Below, piece after piece: positions 24,601 through 35,638 of a stretch of DNA of 64,000 nt (position 1 is the stretch's first letter; each line of letters opens with the position of its first letter). Origin of the DNA: Euwallacea fornicatus (Eukaryota > Arthropoda > Insecta > Coleoptera > Curculionidae); NCBI RefSeq assembly GCF_040115645.1, contig NC_089544.1:3906001-3970000 (forward strand), written 5' to 3'. Position numbers and translations under genes: made by a program. The notes below the pieces were generated by a model. The model was not told the origin of the DNA. It saw only the letters and a program-made list of their open reading frames with translations, and made no database searches.

Positions 24601-27600
24601 GCACTTGACTAAAATATTTGATAAAAAGTCGCTAGTCTACAGGAGTTTTTAAAGCCGTTCGGGTTTCATCCTTATGGCACCAACATGATAGTCGCAAACT
24701 TTTCCTATTTAACCGTTATCATGGTTCCTATTGTGTCGAGATCCCATTATATATATACATAGAAGGTCAATTTGGAGCAGAGTATGGATCAAGTTCGATG
24801 GGATTTAGGGTTCTTTAGTGGTCTTGAGAATAGAATTAACATTTTATTAACGTCTCCTGCGCTTGATTAAAAAAAATATGGGTGTAAAACGCATTCCTCT
24901 ATCGTTTTTTAGTTCTCTTACTACAGTGGGTTTCTCAACACTTGACACTTTTAGGAAACCGCTACAGCCCAGCAACGCGATATTTAATAGAAAAATAATA
25001 GTTTCTCAAGGCATTTTAGTAGAATCTAAAAAAATGTATAGAAATGTACTAGTACTCTTTTTCAACTTAATTTGCGTTCATAACATCGCCCTGAAAATTG
25101 TCTATAATTTTCTTTGCACTTACTATAGTATCTATTTTTGTAATTTTTTCTATTTATTTCGAAAGACCTTACATATTTTAATTTTTCTCAACTTTTTGTA
25201 TACCAAATAAAATTTGGGAATTTTTACGTTATTCAACCAATTTTCTAACTCTAATTTAGGAGTTTACGATATAACAATAGTAAGCCATACTGATTGAACC
25301 ACCTTATCCTGTGGTTGTCCCCATAAAAAAATGATTTTTTTAAATGACCACATTAAAAAAATAACTTTCACATACCTTTACCAAAAATATCGTTTCCATT
25401 CTAGAGAGGAACGTTTGATAGTGATGCGTGAGCGCAGCCCATCATCCATGGACGAATTATTGGAAGAATGCAAGTAGTCTGTTTCAAGCTTTTAATAGGA
25501 TTGAAAAATTTATTAATTTACATTTTCATTAGAATTAAAAGTGAAAAACTGTCATTGCTCGGTAATTGAGAAGGAATTTTCAGAGTGTTTCCTGTATTTT
25601 ACATATTCACAATCTATATTCACTTTACTTTCGTTTTGTCAAAACAATTGATGTTTATGGCGCTGCCCGATTTTATTTAGATTGGAACAGCATGTAATGT
25701 ATGATTTATTTATATAACATATGATATTTATTTTTCAAGGCGAACTATAAACTGTTGGACTAAGGTAAGTTTAGTTCAGGTATACGCGCTCGTATCCGAT
25801 ATGGTAGGTAAACACCATTTCACATGGAAATTGTTGTATTTACAACCCCTGTTGTAAGGAACTTTCTTGTTCAAAATGGTGTTCTTGATCCATGATTAAA
25901 TTTACAAAAGTTGTTTCCCTAACACCCTGTACACGGCGACCGTCCAAATGTTTCCATTTATTTAGCCGAATAATGAAGAGTTGAATGAGAGCTTTTACAT
26001 TCACGGAAATGTGTTTTTCAATTAAGTTTCATTGAACTCAAATACACAGAATGAACGGGATCATTTAGATGATTACCTTGCGTATTTGGGACGGCTGTAA
26101 GGGCTGCAGGGTCCGCTAAGTTAGGGAAAAGTTTCGCGTTCTAATACTCATTACTGATCAATGCTGAAAATGGATTTGTGCTGCGGTTCCTAAATATTTC
26201 TTAAAAAAATCTATTTAAAAATCTATATTGCTTTTCTGATATTTTTATTATGATGATGCTTCCAATGACATTTACAACTATTTTATAATTAACAGTTCTT
26301 ACCTTTGAAGTGACCCATATATGAAAGAGGTACCTAATCAATCGGTGTTAAGACTGATGTAAGGGGCCTTCATTTTCATCTATAGTTTCTCTACAAAATT
26401 AATAAATATATCATTTAATAATCGAGCTTTGTATTATATCTTGTTGAAAAGCAAAGTATTGAAAGAGCAAGTGCCAACAACGCATACGGTATGATTTAGT
26501 AATAGTGTTGTATAGTGAATAATTGAAAAAGACGCTGCATCATCTAGCCACAGTTAAGAACATTTTCTATGCCGTGATGTTTTACATTGAGTAAGTGGTC
26601 GCCCATTCCTATTTGAAATATTTCAATTTCAATTATCCAGGGTCTCATACTAATTTAGAAGGAGGTACAGGGTTTGTTAAATTAGAAGTAAGTTTTGCTT
26701 AATAAAAAACCCCTACAGCCAAGAATAGTTCTTATGCTAGCCGATTTTTTGGTGTTTTGGATTATTTGATAGTGTATGAATGCTTGTGGCAATAATAAGT
26801 GTTGTATTTTCAATATAATACTGTCTGTTTGTAAAGATGAAAAGTGGGAGTGACACGAATATAGATATGATAGAGTGACAATAATATAGAATGCCGTATC
26901 TCTTAAAATTGTCTCAATGTCCTTTGTGCTGTCCGTTCTTATATAGATCAGCCTATATGGCTCACCCTATTTGCCTACATATCCTCTTTGATTTCACCGG
27001 GTTACGTGTCATAGAAAAGATGCTAGAACGCCCCAGTTTTAAGACGCCGTGACAATCTAGTTCTGTGTTTGGCAAGCCACTGTTCTGGCCCTGCTTACCC
27101 GATTGATCCCAAAGGGGACGCGTTATAAAGCTCAAAATTTTCTCTTAAACCCCCTTCCATCTCAAATCACCGCAACCGCCAAATTTGGCAAACGTACGTA
27201 ATACCTCCATGTTGTGTTTGAATAATATTGAGTATATCGTTGGAAAAGTCTTCTAAGAACTTTTTGAAAATGCGAAAATGCAATATGGCGTTCAAAAAAA
27301 TTTACGAAATCACTGTACAGAACTCGAAAACAAACGACTAGAATTATTTTCGATACGTCATCGCAGTCCTCCGTGTCTTTGGGAATCTTTTGGAATTCCA
27401 CAATTCAAGTAAAATGTGATTAATTATGAAGTAGCTTTGATTTTTGGTTTGTTGGCCGTGTTCGATGCTCAATTAATACGATAGATATGATGAGCACATT
27501 AGCATCCCCTGAAATTCAAGGATTACGTTACGTATTACTTTCTGTGAATTCCCAAGACGTAAGAACGAATAATAGGAACAAGTTTCCATTTGTTGACTTT

Positions 27601-29736
27601 ATATAAATGAAATGCCCTAATACATTTGAATTGTTAAAATCGCCTTTGTTTGGTTTGGATCTACGGGATAAAGTTAAAAATGCAGTGTTTCACTCTTACA
27701 TTTTTCTCGAAAATAGTATACTGAAAACAACTTTTACGCTAGGAATGAATTTTTTATATAATTATCTAAAACGTTCCCTATTTAACTTACTCTGTATCTC
27801 TTATGGAAACACAGTACTCAATACATGTAAAACCAAAATATAACACACTGTATAAACTACACATTTTCTTCATCAGAGTAATTAATATACAGGGTGATTC
27901 TAAAGTTGGAATTATCCTTTCACCGGCGAATAGGGCTTTAAGAAATAAGATTTTTTTTCCGTTGGCACTTTTTCGAAATATCAACATCAACGAAGATACA
28001 AACTGTCAAAGTTTTATTTAAAAAACTAAAATTGATTAATAATTGCCAAACTACTTGAATTCATTGAAACAAAATTTTGTAGGTGTCAATAATTAGATGG
28101 GAGGAAATTTCTTCAGTAAATAAAGATATTTTTTGGTTTACCACTGGTGTGTATTTAAAAAAATTGTTTGATATTTTTGTAAAAAAATGGTGCGTTATTG
28201 TTTTTTCTAAATGAAAAAATAATTGAATTAATAATTATTTTATTTTGATTTTCATATAAAAAAAAAGTTTGGTTGTTATTTAGAACCTTAGCCCAAAACT
28301 AAAAAATTATTTAAACTTGTTTTCAGGTAAAAATCATTGAAGTTTTAGTTCCAATGCAATTTCACTATCACCAACACTTAAAAAATTGTGTTTAATTATC
28401 TCATATCGTTTCGCAATTAACAAATGTTAATTTTTTAAATAAAATTTTGACAGCCCGTATCTCCGTTGATGATGTTTCGAAAAAGTGCCAATGGAAAAAA
28501 GTATAATTTTTTGAAGCTCTATTCGCTGGTGAAACGATAACTCCAACTTTACTATCACCCTTTATAAGATGTACTTCAAATCAATCTTCAGGTAAGAAAA
28601 CTTGGACTATTTACAAAATCGTCATACTTATACACACACAATTGGTAGCACCCTGTATATTAAAGTGGGCACGAGCTAAATGTAAAAGAATTGGGTTTTC
28701 AGATATGAATTGTGGCACCTGGTAGAGGCAAGTTCTCGGAGGTTTTCTAGGTACCCAAGTACAGGGCGTTTAAAGTCTTGCGATTTCATTTATATGAGTC
28801 ATCATGATGATTAAATCTAAAAGACGTATTAAAAATTGCAGAATGAGAGACACGATGTTTCAAACACTTCATCTCTACCATTTCTTATCCACACAACTTT
28901 TACTGAAATTTTTTAGGTGTAATCTAAGGAGATGACTCATTTCCTCTTAAAAATGAACTCACAAGACCACAAATACCCAATAGAGTTTTTCCACAATCAA
29001 CTTCGTTCGATACCCTATATACTACATTATTTTTTAGTGGAATCACGTTCATTTCTAATATACTTTTTTTCCACAGTGCCAGTTAAATGAATTGAAAAAC
29101 TGCCAAGCACCAACAATTCCCTCGCTTAGATCCGCAATGTTAGATCCTGCAGTGAACAGTATATTACAACAGTTAAGGTTGGAGCTGCAGGACACCAAAA
29201 CCAAATTGGAAAACATTCAAAATGAGCTCTCTGCGTGGAAATTCACGCCTGACAGTAATACGGGTAAAAGACTAATGGCAAAGTGCAGATTATTATATCA
29301 GGAAAACGAAGAGTTGGGAAAACTGACAAGTTCCGGCCGGATAGCAAAGTTGGAAAGCGATTTGGCTTTACAAAAAAGTTTCTCGGAGGAAGTGCGGCAA
29401 TCTCAAAACGAATTAGATTCCTTCTTGGCGGATTTAGACGAAGACGTCGAAGGAATGCAAAGCACTATATTATTCCTACAAACAGAACTAAAACGGTCAA
29501 AGGACCTCGCGCAAACTTTACAAAAAGAAAATGGTACGTTAAGAATTACTAACGGAAGGACCAACGGTGAAAATAGTGGTGTTTGTGATGGGGAAAGGAC
29601 GGACTCGGAAAATGAGTTAGATAGGACGCACTCAAAACGAATTAGAAGATCATCGGTTTTAAGTCTAGATTTTAACGAAGATGACGCTTTAGTTATAAGT
29701 AATGGGGACGTTGCTATGTCTTCGGATATCGAATGA
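21611..29736 (+). CDS. fl(2)d: fl(2)d / WTAP, m6A methyltransferase-complex and splicing regulator
   Basis: WTAP-family protein: in the nucleus it scaffolds the METTL3-METTL14 N6-adenosine methyltransferase complex, and in Drosophila it is needed for Sxl-dependent alternative splicing. Exons: 21611-21791, 21947-22071, 29077-29736; 321 residues, phases consistent. Recognition: the N-terminal LTPAEWVNRWHQQESYI; coiled-coil with LVRRLTAKEQETQDYM; and the family hallmark LSAWKFTPDSNTGKRLMAKC followed by RIAKLESDLALQ and DLDEDVEGMQSTILFLQ. The protein is shorter than Drosophila Fl(2)d (long Gln/His-rich ends) and close to vertebrate WTAP without its long Ser-rich tail. The ATG follows an acceptor (tttctagGC-ATG), implying an upstream non-coding exon. 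It is convergent with RNPS1. The last intron is 7.0 kb and contains a palindromic repeat and a candidate alternative terminal exon. Confidence 0.94.
25407..25477 (+). CDS. candidate alternative terminal exon of fl(2)d
   Basis: A polypyrimidine-poor acceptor (ttccattctagag) precedes a 23-codon frame ending in TAG. If spliced directly to the first coding exon (which ends in phase 1) it continues the frame after LSLQE with EERLIVMRERSPSSMDELLE, giving a short protein. The peptide looks more protein-like than surrounding AT-rich frames, and CG content rises locally. There is no similarity I recognise and no expression evidence. Confidence 0.25.
27890..28566. mobile_element. about 670-bp palindromic MITE-like element
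   Basis: The left arm starts TATACAGGGTGATTCTAAAGTTGG; the right arm, inverted, starts AAAGGGTGATAGTAAAGTTGG. About 140 bases at each end match closely (both contain CACTTTTTCGAAA and TTTTATTTAAAAAA), and weaker inverted similarity continues toward the middle. No transposase frame is present. Flanking TA dinucleotides suggest a Tc1/mariner-type target site. It is a non-autonomous fold-back element inside an intron of fl(2)d. Confidence 0.75.
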
Positions 29737-30271
29737 ACGTGCAACTATCTTGGGCTCTTATTTGCACTGGATTGCATACTTTTGTACATTCCGGGCGTTC
29801 ACAAACCTGGACAAAATATATTGGGATCATTTTTGTCTGAGAAGCATGAATTTTACACATTATGAGGCAATCGTGGGGTGTATAAAAATGTGACCAGTGA
29901 GTGAACATTATAAAAACTGATGAACAGTATATGAAATTTAATTCAATTCTAGATTATACTTAAGCATAGGTATTTGGATCATGAAAATTGTTCTTTTTTG
30001 TTATTCATATTGTGTCTAATCTAAATTTCTTATAATAGTTCTATTGTTTCGCAATGAATTCATGGATTGCAAATTTAGTATTTTTGTTATACAAATATGA
30101 AAATGGTGCCGTCAATACCATGAACAGGAATTTTATGACACTTTTATTGTTATTAAGGTGAGGAAACCAGCCTGTATAGGTAGTAAATAAATGTATATAA
30201 TTCGGTTTTTGAAGTTAATTAAGTAATATTAACTACAGTACCTCCAACACTGCACCATTTGAGACGATGTA

Positions 30272-30277
30272 AATAAA
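30272..30277 (+). terminator. candidate poly(A) signal of fl(2)d
   Basis: AATAAA 540 bases after the fl(2)d stop. A second copy lies upstream at 30186-30191, so two 3'-UTR lengths are possible. Confidence 0.5.
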
Positions 30278-30444
30278 GGAGGATGAATAAATAGATATTG
30301 GGAATTTTTAATTACATTCCTTGCAGTTTTATTCTCCATTTACACTAGATCAAAGATAAACATATAGTGCGAGAATAATCAATGTTGTTGAAATACCCTG
30401 TAAAATGTGGAGTTTTTTGAAATAACACACGAATGTAGCACAAT

Positions 30445-30450
30445 TTTATT
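30445..30450 (-). terminator. candidate poly(A) signal of RNPS1
   Basis: AATAAA on the minus strand, 86 bases past the RNPS1 stop codon at 30536-30538. Confidence 0.55.
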
Positions 30451-30535
30451 GAAGAAATAATACACAGTAACACACTATTAAAAGAAAAACCGAGTGCCAC
30501 TTGTCAAAATGGTTAATAAATCAAGCACAAAATCA

Positions 30536-33487
30536 TTATCTGGAACTGCTCGAGCTGGATCTCTTTCTTCTTCTGGGATGTGGGCTTCTTGAGTGCGCAG
30601 GTCTCCGCCTCAAGGGACTTCTCATCCTCCTGGGAGGTGACCGCCTTCTAAATCGAGGAGGAGTTCTGCGATAGGGACCCCGTCTTAACGGTGGTAATGG
30701 AGATCGTCTTAGCGGCGCATTTCTGGAATTTTTAGAATGATGGGAAAACAGATTAACTTACTAAACATTTTTTTAAACAATTTGTCTGAAGGGGTCCATT
30801 GAGCAAACCAGTTTGACCACCTTGTATAATATTGTATATGACAATTTTAATTTTTTGTGATTCCAATGACCTATAATAAGCGATAATAGAAGAGTTAGTT
30901 GGGAAAACTGTATCAAGGGCTTCACGCTCAATACTGCAAAATATTTTGCAGGTAAACTTTTGCTAAGTATAATATCGATTAGAAATAAATAGCAGAACCT
31001 GAATAAAATTACCTGGGCTTTGGAATTAACACCGGTGCGGCTGTGATTTCTTGGCCGTCTATTTGACCCCCGTCCATATGCTTCATGGCATTTTCTGCCT
31101 CGTCTGGTGTGCTATACTCGACGTAACAATAACCTGCCCCCAGATTAGAGTGATTGCGATCCTAAGAAAAGTTGTAAAATTATTATTTAATAAATCATAA
31201 TTATATTATTATTAAGTATGCATAAAAAATATTTATGTTAATACAATAATATTTTGAATTTACTGTTTAGCGTGGATTTCCATGCGCCTAGCAACATGGG
31301 TACCGTCTAAATTGTAAGAATCAGAAAGTTCTCAACGGTGATGATGAATAAATTTTTACAGTATCAGAACGTGAACAATGTTGATAGTTGCAAAGTCAAG
31401 TGAAAACAGTCGTATAGTTTTATTTGAGCCAAATCCCTTTTTATATGTGAATATGAAAATATCAAATTTGAAAATAACTCCGTAGTATGGTAGTTTTCAT
31501 TCAAAACGTTAGAAATTATTCTTTGAGTAAAAACTGTTAGAAAAAGGGAATGTTTCAGAATAGAGTTCACATAGAAACCGAATATTTTCGATTGAAGATC
31601 TTACCGTTTACCTTCGCACACTAAAATTCGGAGCGCTTTATGCAATAAAGTTTCTTACATTGCAATAACTAGATAAACACCATTCCATCATACCTTTGGA
31701 AATTCCACATGTTTAATTATGCCATAAGTGCCAAAAATCTCGGAAATGTGATCCTTATTTACGGTTCTGGTCAAACGTCCAATATGGATTTTAGTCGGTC
31801 GAGGAGTAGGCGATCTCTTACGGCGCTTACGTGGAGAGCGTGATCTAAAATATTAAATTATATTATGGTTAGATATTTTTTAAAATAAATTTAATATCAT
31901 AAGTATGATTTCCCCGACTACATGAACGTCCCCACGTGACAAGTATAACTAAAATACTGCAACAAATTATAAGGCAACATGGAAACTCATACTACAATTG
32001 AAGGCATTAAAATAGCCTTACCTTGTACGGTGTCTGGCATCTCGCCCATCCTTATCTTTGTCTTTATCTTTATTTTCTCCAGGTGGAGCATTCTTGTCTT
32101 TTTCTTTGTCCTCTTTCTTCACATCAGCTTTCTCTTTATCATCTTTCTTCTCCTTCACGTCTTTATCCTTTTCTTTATTTTCCTTTCTTTCCTTGCTGTG
32201 GCTCTTGCTTCCGGTTTTCAATCTTTTAGTAGTCGACCTAGATTTAATAATCATGAAGACTTGACAGCAACACATATACATACAAAATTAAAACAAAAAA
32301 GCTTTTTGATTGCTTTTTTTTTAATTACATAGAATATTAAATTAACTGTCATATTCCTACCATCAAATAGTATAATGAATATCTACATTCATGTTAAGCA
32401 TGTTTTTTTTGATGGAAATTGTGACCAGTGGCTTTGCAAATTAAAAAACGCATATCAATAGTATGAGTTACCGTTGCTTTGGACGGGTTCTACCATTTCC
32501 ACTTGAGGTACTGGAGGAATCAGAGCTTGAACTGCTGGAACGCGAAGAAGAGCCTGAACTCGAGCTGCTTGAAGACTTCGAAGAAGTGGAACTGCTATCA
32601 GATGAACTATAAAAATATAGGTATAAACGTTCAAATGCTTTTTTTCAGTCATGAAAAGTAAATGCTTAAGTATCAGGTCACAAAAATGTTAAATTTCCAT
32701 ACTAAGTAGTATTCTTTAAATTACTACAGGCCGAAGAGTGGTTGGTATGAAGGACAAACTGCTACAAAAATTCTGTTTACTGAGGATCATGTTATTATGT
32801 CATTAAGTTTTAAATGTTAAAGTAAGTTTGATGCATAAGAATGGATAGTTATATGTATATAGTAATATATGATTGCTCTTACCTACTTCGACTATCATCA
32901 CTGCTGCTTGAGCCAGACTCTGAACGTTTTTTCCTATCCCTACCTCTTTCTTTTTTCTTTTCTTTTTGTTCTGCATCTGACTCAGTTCCAGGCTTTGCCC
33001 TGAGTGGGAAATATAGAATCAGTTAATAAATTCAATATGCAGGATTTTCTTAGGTGCTGAGGCAATGGAAGTAACATCCTCAATTGTGCACAATAATTAG
33101 TGTCTAGTGAGTGTTTGTACAGCTTATTAAAAAAACTATTGTAACAAGTTGAATTCTATAAGATGATGTTCCTTAATATAGCAAGTTTTTGCTTATAAAT
33201 TTTATTCTACAATTTTGTTTCTTTACTGCCAATATGGCTGAGACAGCAAAATAACAAATTCACATTGGAGACCAATATTGGCACAACCTTATCTTATCAT
33301 AAACAGGGTGGAGTTCAGAATACAGTACGTAATAGACTTAATAAACCCCATGTATAACATAACACTCTAATAGAGTTACTAGGACCACTGGCATAGAAGC
33401 TACGTTACAAATTCACAAAATGCCGGCCCTGGGGTACCCAGTTATCTAGAAATACATCAATAATCGTCAATACAAAAACACTTACAT
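30536..33487 (-). CDS. RnpS1: RNPS1, RNA-binding protein with serine-rich domain (EJC/ASAP component)
   Basis: Nuclear peripheral exon-junction-complex and ASAP/PSAP component that promotes splicing and links it to mRNA surveillance. Minus-strand coding exons: 33486-33487 (AT of the start codon), 32883-32999, 32472-32606, 32022-32237, 31694-31844, 31013-31161, 30536-30722; 957 bases, 318 residues, close to human RNPS1. Features: acidic/basic N-terminus; Ser-rich tract with SSSDSSST; a Lys/Asp/Glu-rich stretch; an RRM from about residue 174 with RNP2-like IHIGRL and RNP1-like AGYCYVEY, and DEAENAMKHMDGGQIDGQEI; then an Arg/Pro/Ser-rich tail ending in poly-Ser. The start codon is AT|G, split by an intron; this start is inferred because no other in-frame ATG precedes AKPGTESD. 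It is divergent from TOR by 2.1 kb and convergent with fl(2)d. Confidence 0.93.
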
Positions 33488-35638
33488 GATGCTTCGTAAG
33501 TGGAAATTTTCTAATGGGATTCTGGAAGGACCAGGACGTTAATTATACTCTGATTTATAGGAATTAAACTGCAATCTAAAGAAAATGATTAAGTTTCCAC
33601 AATTCCCGAGAATTGGCACCGCATTACCGATGGTTAAACAGAAATTAAGCACCTAAACGACAGTGACTATAATGACGTGACAGTGACCAAGGACATTGTG
33701 AATGTATATTGAATACTTGACACAAAAAGAGAGAGACAGGCACACTTTTTCAGGAATGTTGGAAGGAGAGATAACGCTCATGCCACATAAACCGATTATG
33801 TTTTTTTCATCTGAAAGAAAACATATCCGGAATTTGTGGAATGTGAAAATTTATTATATTTATTTTTGTTCACAATTTTTCCGCTTTTCATTTCGAAATC
33901 AGGAAGCGGTAGTGCAGTAGTGCAGTCTGGACTTGTGCTATACATTTCTGGACACTCATGTTCTTAGCAATTTCATTACAGCATCCAGCCCCACGTTGAG
34001 TTGCTATTTTTTGACTGAGACCATTTCTATACGCTCTCTGTACTACACTTTATGTTACTCCTGCCTCACATTTTAAGGCTAATAATAAGTTCTAAAGGAA
34101 CTGAATTACTCATTGGCCTTATATTGCTGGCTTCTTTAAATCAGGGAGATTTAATGGTACTAGTTGCAAGGAAGTGCCAAGGTAAGATTTAAAGAAGTAC
34201 AAAGTTCATTGATGAGAGTTAATATGGACTTTTGTTTACAAACTACTATTGAGTACTATGAGGTTTTTTAATGATCATTGGTTATTTATATTATAGCAAC
34301 TCTCAGAACTATGGGATCAAACTTTTAGAAATTGTTTACTGTTACAATAGAAGACATCTGAGTATAAGAACCTGTGAACGTCTCTTTAAAATGCTATGCC
34401 CTTATATAATGCTTTATGACAGTTTGGGGCAAAAATGTGTTTTATAAAATTTTAATGTTTTATTTTCATTTATTTGTGAAAAATAAGTACAAAAATTGTT
34501 AAAAATGTCATTTTTGAACTTCATTAACTTGGACAACGTTGAATTAGCATAGGTGGTCCAGTTCTGTGGCCTTATAGGTCACCCAATCTAACATCTTTAG
34601 ATTTCAATGTGTGGGGACATGTAAAGTTTAGTTTATAAAATGCCAGTGGAGACAGAACAGGATTTCATTAGACTAATTGCTGTTGCATTTAAAGTCTTTT
34701 AAAAGAATGATCAATTTTTTTAGCCAAGTTCTCACAGAAACCATGTACATACTTGAAAGAAATGCACTTCAAGGACAACATTTTGAATGATAGTATAGTG
34801 TTATTTTGTATCAATAAATTGAAATGCACCATGCTAATATTTGATAAAAAGATTTTTGCATATAACTGTCTTAAAGCATCGTAAGGCTGTAGCATGTTAG
34901 GCAAACATTTGCAGACACAGGTTCTCATACTCAGAGGTCTTCTATTTTTGCACTGAACAATCCTTAGAAGTTTGATCTCATATTTCTAAAATATCCTGTA
35001 TATTCAAACTAGATATTTGAAGAGATGTTCTAAAAACAGTGTTGTTAATCAAAATATAATGAGAAAGTTTTATTTTTTCTACTATGAAATATTTAGAGCC
35101 AGTCATAGATTGGCTAGATGTTGCCACATTCCAAATAAAGCATCTGCTATTATTCTGGCAAATGTTCACCAAAATCTATGAACCACTATTTTGCACTCTT
35201 ATTTGGAAGACTGCTGTGTGCATTTCTTGATTGTAGAAAAATTGTATGTGTTTTAAAATCAAATATCTTTGGTTAAGAAAGAAGATAATAAATGTATTGT
35301 GTTTGAAAAGGTTTATTTTAATGTATTTTTAATGGTTGTGTTTGGCTGTCCTGTATCTATTCTATATGTCTATCTATCTAATTGAATCTGTCTAATCCAA
35401 TTTACTTCTCTTTTAGTTGACCCCAGTGTTGGCCCTTGAGTCTACCCAACTTTAGAAAAATTATGCTAGTAACTGTAAAATGATTATATTGCCAGAGTGT
35501 AATTTTAATCATGTTGATACCTATTTTATAGAGAGTTGCAAGTGTTTCTGAGGCTGCAAATGAGAAGTGTAAAAATGATAGACCAACAATCTTTATAAAT
35601 ATCTATATTCCAAATTGAGTGAAAACACTTATTTTAAG
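33488..35638. other. divergent intergenic region RNPS1 / TOR
   Basis: About 2.1 kb between the RNPS1 start (minus) and the TOR start (plus). It includes the RNPS1 5'-UTR exon just above 33487 and must include both promoters, although no convincing TATA box or initiator was identified. It contains a decayed mariner-like transposase piece at 34531-34703. The frame 33702-33920 is not recognised. Confidence 0.6.
34531..34703 (+). pseudogene. Tc1/mariner-like transposase C-terminal fossil
   Basis: The plus strand reads ISIGGPVLWPYRSPNLTSLD and then FNVWGHVKFS, matching the transposase signature G-P-x-x-W-P-P-RSPDLTPLDF-x-LWG. After a one-base frame change it continues YKMPVETEQDFIRLI, matching the usual VYKTPV-x-T-x-EDL. 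The frame is broken by a stop upstream of ISIGG and by the shift near 34640. Only the C-terminal third is readable and it is non-functional. Confidence 0.65.

Larger units (their letters stand above)
22072..29076 (+). other. 7-kb last intron of fl(2)d
   Basis: Interval between donor ATG|GTCAGT at 22071 and acceptor ttttccacag before 29077. It is AT-rich. Open frames at 22962-23177, 23736-24125, 24863-25210, 27162-27401 and 27607-27843 show no known motif and no coding-like composition. It contains a long imperfect palindrome (27890-28566) and a short spliceable ORF at 25407-25477, both listed separately. Confidence 0.75.
29737..30535. other. convergent 3' UTRs of fl(2)d (+) and RNPS1 (-)
   Basis: No coding sequence. 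AATAAA occurs on the plus strand at 30186-30191 and 30272-30277 (fl(2)d) and on the minus strand at 30445-30450 (RNPS1), so the two transcripts probably end within about 150 bases of each other without long overlap. Confidence 0.6.

Noticed and set aside
24863..25210. 115-codon plus-strand frame in the fl(2)d intron
   Set aside because: Rich in Phe/Leu/Tyr/Ile as expected from AT-rich DNA, with no motif and no splice context. Treated as chance.
31979..32332. Plus-strand 117-codon hydrophobic frame
   Set aside because: It lies opposite the Lys/Asp-rich RNPS1 exon 32022-32237, and the hydrophobic composition is the complement of that tract.
33900..34090. Minus-strand frame with RAYRNGLSQKIATQRGAG
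   Set aside because: It looks somewhat protein-like and could be the helix-turn-helix part of a transposase, but no family signature or extended frame supports it.
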